DNA of 64,000 bases, taken from Odobenus rosmarus divergens (Eukaryota; Chordata; Mammalia; Carnivora; Odobenidae). The notes under the pieces were generated by a model. That model made no database searches. It was not told the DNA's origin and saw nothing but the letters and a program-made list of their open reading frames with translations. Position 1 is the first letter of the stretch; each line of letters opens with the position of its first letter. This document shows positions 12,125 through 23,205 of this stretch, piece after piece. The DNA lies in assembly GCF_000321225.1 (NCBI RefSeq), contig NW_004451524.1, positions 310,001-374,000 on the forward strand, in the 5' to 3' direction. The position numbers and the translations under genes were made by a program.

Positions 12125-12410
12125 AACAACTGAGTCATAACAATGGTAACATTTTTAACTTAAAACTCCTAAATAGATGTGTATTTATTCCTAATGTTTG
12201 GCAAGAGAAAGGAGTCCTTTCCAGGAATGCAGCCCGAACACTGTCCTGTGTGATTTTCTCATAATCTACAACCCTAATGCAGCTTTTAAAAGTCCTACTT
12301 TTAGGTTATTTCAAATTGAGCGAGAAAAACATTTTTTGGATCATTCCGAGGGCAGAATTTGTCTAAATATTTCCCCAGTCTTTTACAGTTACCTCATCAA
12401 CAGCTAGTTT
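12125..12410. other. Intergenic, no recognised element
   Basis: Spacer between two L1-derived segments. A 69-residue frame (12,198-12,407) lacks recognisable features. Confidence 0.45.
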
Positions 12411-12679
12411 GACAGCTATTTTTTTTTTTTAATCTGGGGTTTTTTAATTTAAATTCAATTAATTAACATATAGTGTATTATTAGTTTCAGAGGTACAGTT
12501 CAGTGATTCATCAGTCTTATATAACACCCAGTGCTCATTCTATCATGTGCCCTCCTTAACGCCCATCACCCAGTTACCCCATCCCCCCACCTCCCTCCCC
12601 TCCAGCAACCCTCAGTTTGTTTCCTATGATTAAGAGTCTTATTGTTTGTCTCCCTCTCTGGATTCTTGGCAGCTATTTT
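12411..12679 (-). mobile_element. 5'-truncated carnivore L1 3' UTR, minus strand
   Basis: It starts with a T-run (poly-A complement) and contains 'AACACCCAGTGCTC' and 'CTCCTTAACGCCCATCACCCAG', hallmarks of the carnivore L1 3' UTR read backwards, plus a C-rich block at about 12,575-12,603. Only about 245 bp were inserted. Duplications at 12,411-12,422 and 12,668-12,679 differ at one base. Confidence 0.9.
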
Positions 12680-14164
12680 AAAGCTACTCTTCTTTACCAA
12701 GACTTTCTAAAGCCTTTAATTTAGTTTCATTTGAACCACTGACTTTTTCTACTTTCAACTTCTATTTCAGCACTTTTTTTTTTTTTTGGTATTTAATTAC
12801 AACACGTAATGAGAGTAACAACTAAAGTGGCAAATACAGTTTTGAAAGGAACATAACTGATTCTTGACAAGCATGAGGCTCGGCTGGTGTAAATGGAAAG
12901 GTGTGGGCAGGCAAAAGGAAGAGCTCCGGGGTCCAAGTCAACAGGTGGTGCAAAAACAATGGAGAATCCAGCTTGCTCTAGGACACTGGTAAATGGAAGT
13001 TAGCTAAAGTAATGTCTAGTATACTTAAGCCTGATAGTCCCAGGTATGTGGGAAGGCCATTGAATGCACAAAGAATAGCAAGGGCAATAGAATAGGCTCT
13101 TGGAAACCTAAGTTAAAAAAAAAAAAAAATGACTAGTATTTATATACCCGTGCATGGATCTGTGCCCTCAGTTGAGAGTATTCTTTTGTTCAGACGTGTA
13201 AAGAGATGGTGATCACTAAAATTTGATGAATACAGGCCTCCTCTCCCATTAGTGATCCAGCTGTATGTCTTTGCTCTGCTCAGTACGAATTTTTAAACTC
13301 TTTGGATTCTGAGCTAAATAATTACCAGAACGCTCGACAGTAGCTACCTCTACCTAACTAAAATCAAGCAGAGGAAAGAGGAATTAAAACTGAAGTCTGC
13401 TTACCTGCTGTAACGGAGTCTTAGATAGCCAAGGACATGGCCAATAATGAATGAGAAATGGATAACAGACACAAGACTAAATATGCTCCACATTTACTAG
13501 CTGGGTTTTGACATGGTTGCTAGAGGTGAATTTTATGAATGACCAAACGTGTGAAACCAAACATATCTACATCCATTGCTGATGCGACTGTGATATTAGA
13601 AATATGAGGAGTTAATATTTCCCTCTCATCCTGCTCAATAAGGCTTGGTAGAAAAGATGAACCAATAATAAGAACAGCTCTGTGATCTGCTCTATAAATT
13701 TATTGCCAGTCAGTACTCAAATTGTGCCAAATTGATGTCTGTTTGTGTTACTGCACATACAGAATAGTCATCAGGGATTACACCAAAGGATATCAGAATA
13801 GGGAGAGGCTTCAAGAAGTTGAATTGAATTACTGGAAACCCTATTACTAAGACACATTTTTTTCCCCTGTAAGCTTCTATTTTCTTTGCTCACAATGACA
13901 TCCCCAGAGCTTCAGTGGCATAATTTTCACTGCTTTGGAAGATAATGTTCTATTTTCTATGAGTCAACTAGTTTTGGATAATTACTTAGCTGAAGTTTGC
14001 AAACAAAACTTTTGATATATTGAAAAGAAACACGTAAGACAGTCAAACACAAAAAAGATATGTTTGTAAGATACCGTTGTTTCACTTTAGGTATTACTTT
14101 ATCCTTTAAATGCTTGAGGGTAAGATAGGAGTAACAACCTAAGGGCTTATGGAGCTTGCATTCA
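12680..14164. other. Intergenic, no recognised element
   Basis: Contains a T-run near 12,774-12,787 and an A-run near 13,114-13,129. No repeat family or convincing frame is seen. Confidence 0.45.
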
Positions 14165-14700
14165 TCTGTGTTATCCCATGATCCTCCCCTCCCGGTACTC
14201 CTGTGTCATCTCCTCTCCTTGAGTGTGGGCCAGACCTGTGACTTCCTTCTAACCCATAGGACGCAGCAACAATGACAGGCTAGATGTGATTACGTTACAT
14301 AAGATTGTGACAGTTGTCTTGCTTAGAGACATTTTCTCCTTTGCTGCCTTTGAGGAAGCCAGCTGCCATGTTGTGAGCTGGCCTATGGAGAGGACAATGT
14401 GACAGGCACCTGAGGGCACCTTCTGTCCACAAGCCAGAAAAAGAAAAAAAAAAATTGTACTCCTCAACCCAATAGCTTGCAAAGGGACTGAATTCTGCCA
14501 ACAACCCCATGAGCTCAAAACGGGATCCTTCCCCAGTTGAACCTCGGATCAAACCAACACCCTGGCTGACGGGACTGATTGCACCTTTGTTAGCCACTGG
14601 CAGGAGGATCCAAATAGGTCATTCCTGGACTCAGGACACAGAAAATGTGAGATCATCAATGTATGTTGTTTTAAGCAATAGCTAGCTAATACACCAGGTT
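14165..14700 (+). repeat. MLT1-like (ERVL-MaLR) solo LTR
   Basis: It matches the remembered MLT1-type layout: 'GTGGGCCAGACCTGTGACTTCCTTCTAACC', a central 'GAAGCCAGCTGCCATGTTGTGAG' block, and the terminal 'GTGAGATCATCAATGTATGTTGTTTTAAGC' followed by 'TAGCTAATACAC'. Internal retroviral sequence is absent. The overlapping minus frames (14,249-14,597) are incidental. Confidence 0.65.
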
Positions 14701-14884
14701 TCAAAATCAACTTTTTACTTGGGAAGGCTGAGAAAAGTTTCTTACTATAACCTGCTGTCTCCTGTCACTTCATTAAATACTAAATCATCACACAGTGACA
14801 TCTGTTGACTCATTAGGATGCTACCTATGTGAAATCCTGACTGACAAGTGGGAGCTTGCCTCCCTAGGAAATTTCAAGACTGTA

Positions 14885-14985
14885 TCTGAATAGTTATATA
14901 ATTTATGTATATTTATATCTACATATGTGCATATATATATACTTATATAATTACATATAGTTATATAATTTAAGTACACACAGTA
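14885..14985. repeat. AT-rich (TATA)-type low-complexity tract
   Basis: Alternating TATATA/TTATATAATT units with interruptions, about 100 bp. Confidence 0.8.
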
Positions 14986-15534
14986 TTTAATTTGCTGTGA
15001 AGAGATTTCATCTCTTTCTTCTCCCTTACCTCAGCAATATCTAATCACCAAGTCAGGCCAGTTCACATCCCAAATATTTCCAAAATCCTCCTGCTTCTTT
15101 TCAGGAGAATTGTGCCTGAACCAGGGACAGGCACCATTATCTCCCACCTTTTGAACCTATCAGCTTCTTCCGGTCTCACCACCACTCACCCTCAGCTGTT
15201 CTTCCCCTTCATTTTCACCTGTAGACTAATATTTCCTATACACATACACATCATTATGCCAACTAAGTTCTTGAAATCCTTTCCAAAGCCTTTGAAGAAA
15301 GGCTAAACTATGCATTACAACTCATATTATGCCTCAGATTTTATGGATTTCAAATGCCTAGCTAATGGGCACATTTTGCTTTCCTAAAGGTAGGAATTGT
15401 GTGAGTCTTATTTTCAGCATACTGCATGTTTGATTCAAGACTGAAACAAATTTGGCACTTAGTATTTGTGGAAGGAATACATGCAGCAACAGATAACATA
15501 TTAGGAAGAGGTTAGATCTTATGTGAAGTGTTCT

Positions 15535-15536
<2 letters not shown>
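14986..15536. other. Intergenic, no recognised element
   Basis: Single-copy-looking sequence, moderately pyrimidine-rich between 15,060 and 15,240. The 64-residue frame at 15,112-15,306 has no family feature. Confidence 0.4.
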
Positions 15537-15578
<42 letters not shown>

Positions 15579-15584
15579 AGAGAG
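15537..15584 (+). repeat. (AC)19 microsatellite followed by (AG)n
   Basis: A perfect AC run at 15,537-15,574, then AGAGAGAGAG. It explains both the 'HTHTHT' plus frame and the 'CVCVCV' minus frame here. Confidence 0.97.
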
Positions 15585-15747
15585 AAAAGAAGGCGGCAAA
15601 GTGACACAAGAAATCTTTTGGAGGTGATGGATATGTTTCCTGCCTTGATTGTGGGGATGATATCATGGGCGTATGCATATATCCACACCTGTCAAAATGT
15701 ACGCATTATATATGTGCATTTTTTTGTACATTAAGTATAGTTCAATA
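15585..15747 (+). mobile_element. L1M-like LINE 3' end
   Basis: The 'GGTGATGGATATGTTTCCTGCCTTGATTGTG' start, then 'GTCAAAATGTACGCATTATATATGTGC' and a run ending in A's, resemble the tail of old L1M 3' UTRs. Only about 160 bp remain. Confidence 0.45.
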
Positions 15748-16123
15748 TGACTGAAAAAAATTTTAAGATTTTTATATATTTATTTGAGAGAGGGGCTCCT
15801 GGTTGGCTCAATGGGTTAAGCATCTGCCTTCAGCTCAGGTCATGATCTCAGCGTCCTGGGATCAAGCCCCATGTGCTTGTGCTGTCTTGCTCTGTCAAAT
15901 AAAACACAATCTTAAAATATTAGAGAGACAGTGTGTGTGTGTGTGTGTGAGAGAGAGAGAACATGAGCAGGGGGGAGGGGCAGAGAGAAAGGGAGAAGCA
16001 GAGTCTCCGCTGTGCAGGGAGCCCGATGCGGGGCTTGATTCCAGGACCCTGGGATCGTGACCTGAGCCAAAGGCAGACGCTTAACCAACTGAGCCTCCCA
16101 GGCACACTGACTGAAAAAATTTT
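15748..16123 (-). mobile_element. Can-SINE, minus strand, split by another SINE
   Basis: The first part (15,765-15,791) and the main part (15,920-16,107) belong to one minus-strand SINE. It is flanked by duplications of 'TGACTGAAAAAA..TTTT' at about 15,748-15,764 and 16,108-16,123. A (GT)n(GA)n run occupies 15,931-15,960 within it. A plus-strand SINE sits inside. Confidence 0.9.
15781..15928 (+). mobile_element. Short Can-SINE nested in an inverted SINE
   Basis: The body 15,792-15,917 carries the head ('GGGCTCCTGGTTGGCTCA') but has lost much of the CT-rich middle, ending CTCTGTCAAATAAAACACAATCTT. Duplications at 15,781-15,791 and 15,918-15,928 match at 10 of 11 bases, placing this insertion after the surrounding one. 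Confidence 0.88.
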
Positions 16124-16969
16124 TCAGGGACTAAAACTTCTTTTAAAAAATAAAAGGCGCTTCCTTAAAACATGTATCTCATAGACATTTTGTGCATTTA
16201 TTTCCCCAAATTGGTGTCTATTTATTAAACCCTAAACCTTTCTTACAACATCTAATAGGCATGTGTTTACACCTGCTCATACTCAGGTCTTTGTATCCAT
16301 GCACTTCTATCTCCTGACATCCATGCATTGGTGAGGAGAGAAGAAGCAGAGTACAGACAGACACAGCCACTGACCGAGGCAATGACAGGATCTGTCATTT
16401 ACCCTGTAGTACTCTCTGCACTGAATAGTTTGGACAAAAATTTAGCTCCCCAGTGGTCACAGATAATCCCCAAAATGCACGTATTTTACACATATATAAC
16501 CAAGTAAATGCAAAGCTCCAGGAGTTATCTACACAGCTGTCATTTGTAACAGAAGGTCTTCTGCCAATGCAACTGCAATAGATCGGTGAGCAAACTTTCA
16601 TTAGGTTTCTCTCCAATCATGAATCTGTTCATCCCCATGGTCTGCACAGTCTTCGGAGCTTTGGCCACAGATAGTACATTTATAGACGTTGCATGAATAC
16701 ACGTGTCTCTTTGGTCATTTCCAAAGAGTGAATGATTAAATCATATCATAGAATTTTACCCAAACATTTCCATTCAGACTTTCCCCATCTCTCCACCACT
16801 ACAAACGATAGGCGAAGGAAAAAATGAAAATAGTAAAAGTCATTGGTTTCCCCAAGGGGAAGGAGAATCTCCAGGAAATGTAAATAATGGGGCTCTTTTG
16901 TAGGCCATGGGAGGAATTGAGGCAGAGAATGTTGATGGAGTCATGAATCCACATTCCTCAGAGCTGCAA
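16124..16969. other. Intergenic, no recognised element
   Basis: Nothing recognised. A 73-residue minus frame (16,395-16,616) has no supporting feature. Confidence 0.45.
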
Positions 16970-17202
16970 GCATTCATTTATTAATTTTTTTAAAGATTTA
17001 TTTACTTATTTTAGAGAGAGAGAGTACAAGTGGGAGAGGCAGAGGTAGAAGAGAGAGAGAATCTCAAGCAGACTCTACACTGAGCATGGAATCTGATGCG
17101 GAGCTTGACCTAATGACCCTGAAATCAGGGCCTGAGCTGAAACCAAGAGTTGGATGTTTAACTGACTGAGCCACCCAGGTGCCCCCCACAGGTGTTCATT
17201 TA
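16970..17202 (-). mobile_element. Can-SINE, minus strand
   Basis: TTAAAGATTTATTTACTTATTTTAGAGAG opens it and 'GAGCCACCCAGGTGCCCC' closes it near 17,186. Imperfect 11-bp duplications lie at 16,970-16,980 and 17,192-17,202 (9 of 11). Divergence is greater than in the youngest copies. Confidence 0.9.
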
Positions 17203-17481
17203 AAGTAAAAGGCTCTACACAACCTTTTCTGCACTGGTGGTTTGAGGAGCTTTGAAAATCCACTGAGTGATTTTTTTCCGTTAGCCAAATATCTATTTCT
17301 TAAGGCATGAAAATTAAGAGTATCTGAAAGAAGGCAGGCTTGTTATTCCCCTTGGTGGCTCTATGTCTGCTGTCTCACATGGTGGCCTGTAGCTGCATGT
17401 TGCTATTAAGGTTATGAAATGTGGCTGATCCAAATTAAGATGTGCTATAAATGGAAAACACACACTGAATTTTGACCCTTT

Positions 17482-17644
17482 AATATGATTTTTAAAAAAT
17501 ATTTCTGTCTTTAAGTAGGCTTCATGCTCAGCATGGAGCCCAATGTGGGGCTTGAACTCATAACCCTGAGATCAAGACCTGAGCTGAGATCAAGAGTTAG
17601 ACACTCAACTGGCTGAGCCACCCAGGCACCCCAATATGATTTTT
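17482..17644 (-). mobile_element. Older-type Can-SINE, minus strand
   Basis: The body 17,494-17,632 uses the older wording ('GAGTTAGACACTCAACTGGCTGAGCCACCCAGG') and lacks the CT-rich tract. Twelve-base duplications at 17,482-17,493 and 17,633-17,644 are identical. Confidence 0.9.
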
Positions 17645-17657
17645 TCAATGGAAAATA

Positions 17658-17871
17658 TCATCAATATTTTTTAAAGATTTATTCATTTGAAAGAGAGAGA
17701 GAGTGCAGGGGGGAGGGGCAGAGGAGGAGAGAATCTTCAAGGAGACTCCCCCCTGAGCGTGGAGCCCTGACACGGAGGCTCAATCCCAGGACCCTGAGAT
17801 CATGACCTGAGCCAAAACCAAGTGTTGGAATCTTAACCCACTGAGCCACCCAGGCACCCCTCATCAATATT
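17658..17871 (-). mobile_element. Can-SINE, minus strand, 11-bp perfect TSD
   Basis: Body 17,669-17,860, closing with 'GAGCCACCCAGGCACCCC'. Identical duplications 'TCATCAATATT' at 17,658-17,668 and 17,861-17,871. The 62-residue minus frame is SINE-derived. Confidence 0.93.
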
Positions 17872-18030
17872 GTAAAAATATTTATTACATATCGAAATAC
17901 CGTTTTGGATGTCTTAGATTAAATAAATTATTAAAGACAATCTCACTTGATTCTTTCCAATTTAAATGTGGTTACTAGAAATGTTTATATGACATACGTA
18001 GCTCACTTTATATTTCTATTGGTCAAGGCC

Positions 18031-20429
18031 ACTCTGTGTCATTACATTCTTCAATAGTAAAAAGGGAGAAGCAAGCGAAGTCATCCTCGACCCTCGTGTT
18101 TCTCGCAGGCAGAGGACCCATCTCCTCCATACTCCATAAACGCTGGTATACCATACCCGAAGCTACGGAGGGGATGGAGGATGTTCAAGTGCTTCCTAGT
18201 TCCTTTAAACATAAGTAGTAATGTCCTTTCACATGTAATTTTTAGCCCTTTTTTTTTTTTTTTTTTTTTTTGCTCTCAGACCCCTCTTACTTACCCTGCA
18301 AAACACAAATGGTAGCAATATTGTGAAGGTCCATTTCCTGATCATCAGCCTACCCGCACATATGTCTATTTCACTCTAGTGTCTCAACAGTACGTCATTT
18401 CACTGCTGACGCTTGTTGGTTGCATGCAACAGGAAACAACTTAGGATAACGTAAGCAGAAAAAGAATGCACTAGGAGGACATCTAAAGCCTATAGAAGCC
18501 TACAAACGGCTGGAGAATAAGGCTTAGTGAGGTGGCGAGAACTGAGAGAGGGGACAGGCAGTGGGCAGTGCACTGAAGACCACTTCCTGGATTCAGACAC
18601 CCCCCCCCACTGAATAATTAATGATGTCCACGTTTCCACTGTCCCTGTAGTTGTCTCTCTCCCTGAGATCCTACATGGGACCATATAATCCATATGGCCC
18701 AGTGCTCCATGCCCACGTCCTAACAACCACAAGAGGCTTGTACCTTGGGAGATGGATCCGGGCCCACCTCCAGGAATCACACAATGGTGCCTGCCACAAA
18801 TTTAAGAAAGGTGTTCGGACTCTGGGTAATCATTTCTATTAAGAAATATCCCTACAGATCCCTTTAGAAATAGCCCTTCTGGGTGCATAACAGCAGACAG
18901 GAAGCCTGGCAGTAGGGTTGACACAGAAATTTGAAATTCACATTTTTAGTAGAAAAGATGCTGGTGTATTGAACACAGCATGGTTTTAAACACATCAGCT
19001 TATGAAAATAAACTGTGATTTAAATTTAACAAAAATTTCCTGAGCTTCCCCAAATTAAACTGGCCCTCTTTCAATGTGTTTCTAATGAGGATTGAATCTG
19101 AATTTCAGAACCTTTCGATTTTTTCAATCTACAGGCATTTATTGACCTATTAGTCTTAGTTCAGCCTCTAAGAAAGAAAGATCAAGGAACAGCAGATAAT
19201 TGCATATAGACATTTCCATTAAAGGGGGCCATGTAGGTCTTTCTGCAGTTGTTAATGGCCTTCTGACACTCAGTAGGAGAGGATCTCATTATATTCCCGA
19301 CTTGTAGGGAGCTATGCCTGTAAGTAGCTATGCATTTGCTTAGGGTACTCATTTAATTGCAATTATCAAATCTTAGAAAGTCCCTTTTGCTTTACTTAAA
19401 AATATAGACCATCAAAGCAATCCATGCACATCCAAAGAATGAATCATGCTAAGTCACGAAAAGCAAAACTCTTCTAACCAGTCAATTCCTGCCCTCACCT
19501 ATTTTAACCGTTTTTTAAAAATTTCTAGGATTCTCAAGATTACACACATAGCTTTAAATAAAGGATTCATGCTGGAATTTTAAAAAAAAATCTATTATCT
19601 AGACCCAAGGCACTAAATGACAACATTCCCACTTTGTATTTCATGGTCTAGTGATTCCAGATCATCACAAACAACTGTAATTGGTGGATATAAGGTGAAA
19701 TCCCAATGGGAAGAATAAAACAGACTGGGTCAGAGGTTTTCCAGGGACCATCTTCTGGTCTGATTTGGCCTTCTTCTGTCTCTTCACGCAAGGGGCAACA
19801 TGTGGGGTGAACTGTCAGAATGCCTGGGCACGCGTTCTGGGAGTCCTTACAGGAGGCTGGAGGGAACCACACTTTTCCCCCCAGGCCTGAGCTTTGGGGT
19901 GGCCAGGGGCCCTAACACGGTCCCCGTGGAACCAGCTGGAGCCAGAGCTCTCTCTCTTCAGATTTGCTCTCCTTTGTCTCCGGTCTGTTGGCTCAGCAAC
20001 CAGAATGCAGGTGCTTACACGCAGCTCCGTTGTTTGCCCTTCGAAAACTCGAGCCAAGAGAAAAACGCAAAGGAAGTGGAATGTGTATTTTGGGCACTTC
20101 TTCATCTCGTCACGCTTTAATGTCATAAATTGGAAGACTCTGAACAACAGGACATACCAAGCACCACGGTGTGGATGTCAAAAATCAAATCAGGGGAGGA
20201 GTCCTCCATCATGTGAAGTGAAAGCTAGAACCTCTCTGCTTTTTGTTGCTGGGTCGGGGCGCACGTGTGTTTCTTGGCGTTCGCCCCCCAAAGATGGGCA
20301 GACACCGTCTTCTCCTAAGCAGGCTTTGCGAGGATATTTTGAAAAACGCATACGTGAAATGAAACGAAGAGTTGAGACTACCTACTTAGTTATTGAGGTG
20401 ATAAAGCTCAGATAAAGGTAAAACTTCTG
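18031..20429. other. Intergenic, moderately GC-rich to the right
   Basis: Contains T23 at 18,249-18,271 and a C-run near 18,600. From about 19,800 the DNA is GC-richer and holds scattered CpGs. The longest frame in this stretch, 173 codons plus (19,894-20,415), overlaps others of 106 and 110 codons in different frames and has no domain that I recognise; I do not call it a gene. Confidence 0.4.
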
Positions 20430-20870
20430 CCCCCTTCACACAAAACCCGATTTCTTGCACTATGTCCCCATTTTAATAAATGGCCACTGCCATCCTTTGA
20501 TTGCTCTGGTCAGAAACGTGGAATTATCCCAGTTCTTCTTTGTTTTTGTCACAAATTACAGCCAATCCATCAATAAAACTGCTCAGCGGTACCATCAAAA
20601 TATTGTTCTGAACCCAACCGCTTCTCAGCACCTCCACCATTAGCTTCTCGGCCTGCCACCATCTGTCACTGGATTTTTGCACCAACTCTTCACCCTGCTT
20701 CCCTTCACAGCTGTGTTAAAATTCCCAGCCTGATCACAACATCCTTGCTCTGTCCGGGTCTCACGCTGGCTCTATGTCTTCCAAATTGGGCTCCTTGCCT
20801 TTTGGCACGCCTTGTCGTTGGTCATAGCCAGACACCAGGCACTGGGGAAAGGGAAATGCTGTAAATAGGT
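20430..20870 (+). mobile_element. L2 LINE ORF2 fragment
   Basis: It follows the L2 protein region downstream of the RT palm: 'AATGGCCACTGCCATCCTTTGATTGCTC', 'CAGCCAATCCATCAATAAAACTGCT', 'AACCCAACCGCTTCTCAGCACCTCCACCAT'. Heavily diverged and frame-broken. Confidence 0.6.
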
Positions 20871-21168
20871 TTTGAGCAGCGTGGCCATGAGGTGTGGGTG
20901 GAGGACAGCGTCCTATAGCCTGTGATGGGTCTCTGTCTCTGAGGGGGCCTGTGCCTTCAGCCTGTGTGACCCTCCCTCATTCAGTTTTCCCTCCCTGCCC
21001 TAGTGGGACAGGATGGCCAGAGAGGGCTGGACTTGGCTATTTCCCTTCTCCCCCATGGAAGCTAGCGTCGGTTACCTCCCTTCCACAGGTCTGGGGGGCT
21101 CTGGTTAAGTAGTTTCTCCTGTAGACAGGCCTCCTTAAGAACGAAGTGCTCTGGTGCGGTAAGTTGGG

Positions 21169-21660
21169 TTTTTTTTTTAAGTTTTTATTTAAATTCCAGT
21201 TAGTTAACATAGAGGGTGGTGTTAGTTTCAGGTGTATAACATAGTGATTCAACACTTCCATACATCATCCGGGTGCTCATGACGACAAGTGCACCCCTTA
21301 ATCCCCATCCCCTATTTCATCCTCCCCACCCACCCACCTCCCCTCTGGTAACAATCCGTTTGCGCTCTATAGTTAAGACTGTTTCTTGCTTTGCCTCTCT
21401 CCCCCCTCTGCCCCACGTTTGTTTGGTTTCTTAAATTCCACATGAGTGACCTATGGTATTTGTCTTTCTCTGACTTTTTCTCTCAGCATGATACTCTCTA
21501 GATCCATCCACGTTGTTGCAAATGGCAAGATTTCATCCTTTTAATGGCTGAGTAATATTCCATTGTATGTGTACACCGCATCCTCTTTATCCATCCCTCA
21601 GGCGGTGGACACTTGGGCTGCTTCCATTGTTTGGCTCTTGCAGAGAATGCTGCTTGGTGT
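21169..21660 (-). mobile_element. 5'-truncated L1, minus strand (3' UTR plus end of ORF2)
   Basis: It starts with a T-run and 'CCAGTTAGTTAACATAG', then a C-rich block at 21,317-21,348. The reversed end of ORF2 follows: 'GATCCATCCACGTTGTTGCAAATGGCAAG' and 'GGCTGAGTAATATTCCATTGTATG'. It stops near 'AATGCTGC' at about 21,650. No clear target duplication was found. Confidence 0.9.
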
Positions 21661-23109
21661 GATTTTAAGCGGTTCCTTTTCCCCTCCCCGTACTGGAAGC
21701 CGGAGGGGATGTGGATACCTGGTCGAAGCTCCTGAAGGTACGATCTCCCAATATTGGGGGGATGCCCTTACAACTGGGCCCCCCTGGAACTTCTAACTCT
21801 GCCTTGTGGGGCAGTTGCTCTCAGTGCGGTGCCCTGCCCCAGCCCTGGCTCCTGCCAGGGTTCCACTCCTGATCCCTGCTCGGGGAAGCTGCTCCTCCCT
21901 GTGTTTGCCTGTCGGCCTCTCCAATCTTACCCTGCGCCCTCCCCTCTCTCACGAATCCAAGATGAGCTGCTGATGCTCATGCTGTTCAGCGTTTTACCTG
22001 CTGTTAGTACACCGTGGTGCCTTCCAAGCTCCTTACACGCTGAACTGGAAACCAGCAGTCCCCTTGGCCAAGGATACATGTTCAAATTCCCTACTGTCTC
22101 TTTCCATGGAACGCCTGTTATAAAACACATGTGGCAACAGGCCTCGGTGATGATTCTGTGCCGAGTCATTACCTTAACCATCTATTGCTCATGTTCTGAT
22201 GCTGGGAGAATTTCATAGATTTCTCCTTTCAGTTAACGAAAATATTGTGCTCTTCCTCAAAACCAGATGTTACTCTTAATTCTGGGTAGAAAGCATGAAT
22301 TCGACATGGTTTCTGTTCTCACACCACACACAATCTGAGATGAAGTTCAGGGAAAATGTCTCACAAGGTAACCAACCCTACCACCCGCTTGAACCATCTT
22401 CTGAGACTGGATGTGGGAGGACTGGCTGGGGTGGGGGGTTGTGTGGTAGTTTCACTTAAGGAGGAGAAAGGAGGATATCAGTAAATCTAGTTCAGCTCCA
22501 ATATATTTGCATACATTGCTTATAAAATAAACGTAAGACTCCAGACATCTACCTTTGGAGTCTGTGGTGAGACACCATTGTACCCTAATGCCAGAAAATA
22601 GGAAATATACTTTCTAAGGTTCTTAATTGGAGTATTTTGGGACCATCTTGAGTGGTGTCTATACACACAACAGCAAATAAGTTCTTGAGCAATTCCAGTT
22701 GGACCTTTGGTTAGGGCGTAAGAAGTTTCTCCATTCTAGCCCACGTTTGGTGGAAGCCTTAGTTGGTCCCTGAAATTTTCTTTTTAATGGATATTAGAAA
22801 ATGAAACACCTCTTAGAATTATCCTTACATGCTGCTTATCCTGGCGTTATCACGCAAGCTTGGGGAAAACTAGTTTATTGCATAAAGCAATGCATTTAAA
22901 TGTTTGAAAGATTTCTAAATAAATAGAAGATGATGTTTTAAACATTCGTATAATTCCCTTACAGATTCAAACTTTTATAAAGGGTGGATATTTTCTAAAG
23001 TAATTATATGATAAAACATTGTTCACAGTGTATGAGTATCAAAGTTCAAGGTAATAAAAAATACACTCCAGACATAATTACCACCAAACACAACTCTGAT
23101 TTCTGCTTC
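21661..23109. other. Intergenic, no recognised element
   Basis: The GC-richer part (21,660-22,220) includes a 154-codon plus frame (21,754-22,218) without any recognisable domain and with an overlapping minus frame. The remainder is AT-rich and empty to my reading. Confidence 0.4.
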
Positions 23110-23205
23110 TAGTGTCCTTCATTCATTCACGTGTGCGTGCATCCATTCATTCAACAAATTTACTTGTAGAGCCCTCTGTGGGTCAGCCATTACTAAGTGC
23201 CCAAA
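23110..23205 (-). mobile_element. L2-like 3' end, minus strand
   Basis: 'CATTCATTCAACAAATTTACTTGTAGAGCC' resembles the reversed end of L2 (tail of TGAATGAATGAA units preceded by the 'AATAAATATTTGTTGAATG' region). Short and diverged. Confidence 0.5.

Larger units (their letters stand above)
17400..18030 (+). repeat. Old AT-rich interspersed repeat, copy 2, split by two SINEs
   Basis: It is homologous to 618-880 in block order: 'GAAATGTGGCTGATCCAAATTAAGATGTGCT', then 'TTACATATCGAAATACCGTTTTGGAT', 'ATTAAATAAATTATTAAAG' and 'TGTGGTTACTAGAAATGT'. SINEs at 17,494 and 17,669 divide it into three pieces. The family is not named. Confidence 0.5.

Noticed and set aside
15358..15734. Opposed frames with 'CVCVCV' and 'HTHTHT' runs
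   Set aside because: They are translations of the (AC)19 microsatellite.
19894..20415. 173-codon plus-strand frame
   Set aside because: It overlaps 106- and 110-codon frames in other phases, has no recognisable domain or splice context, and lies in a GC-richer patch where stops are rarer.
21754..22218. 154-codon plus-strand frame
   Set aside because: GC-rich context with an overlapping minus frame; no recognisable motif.
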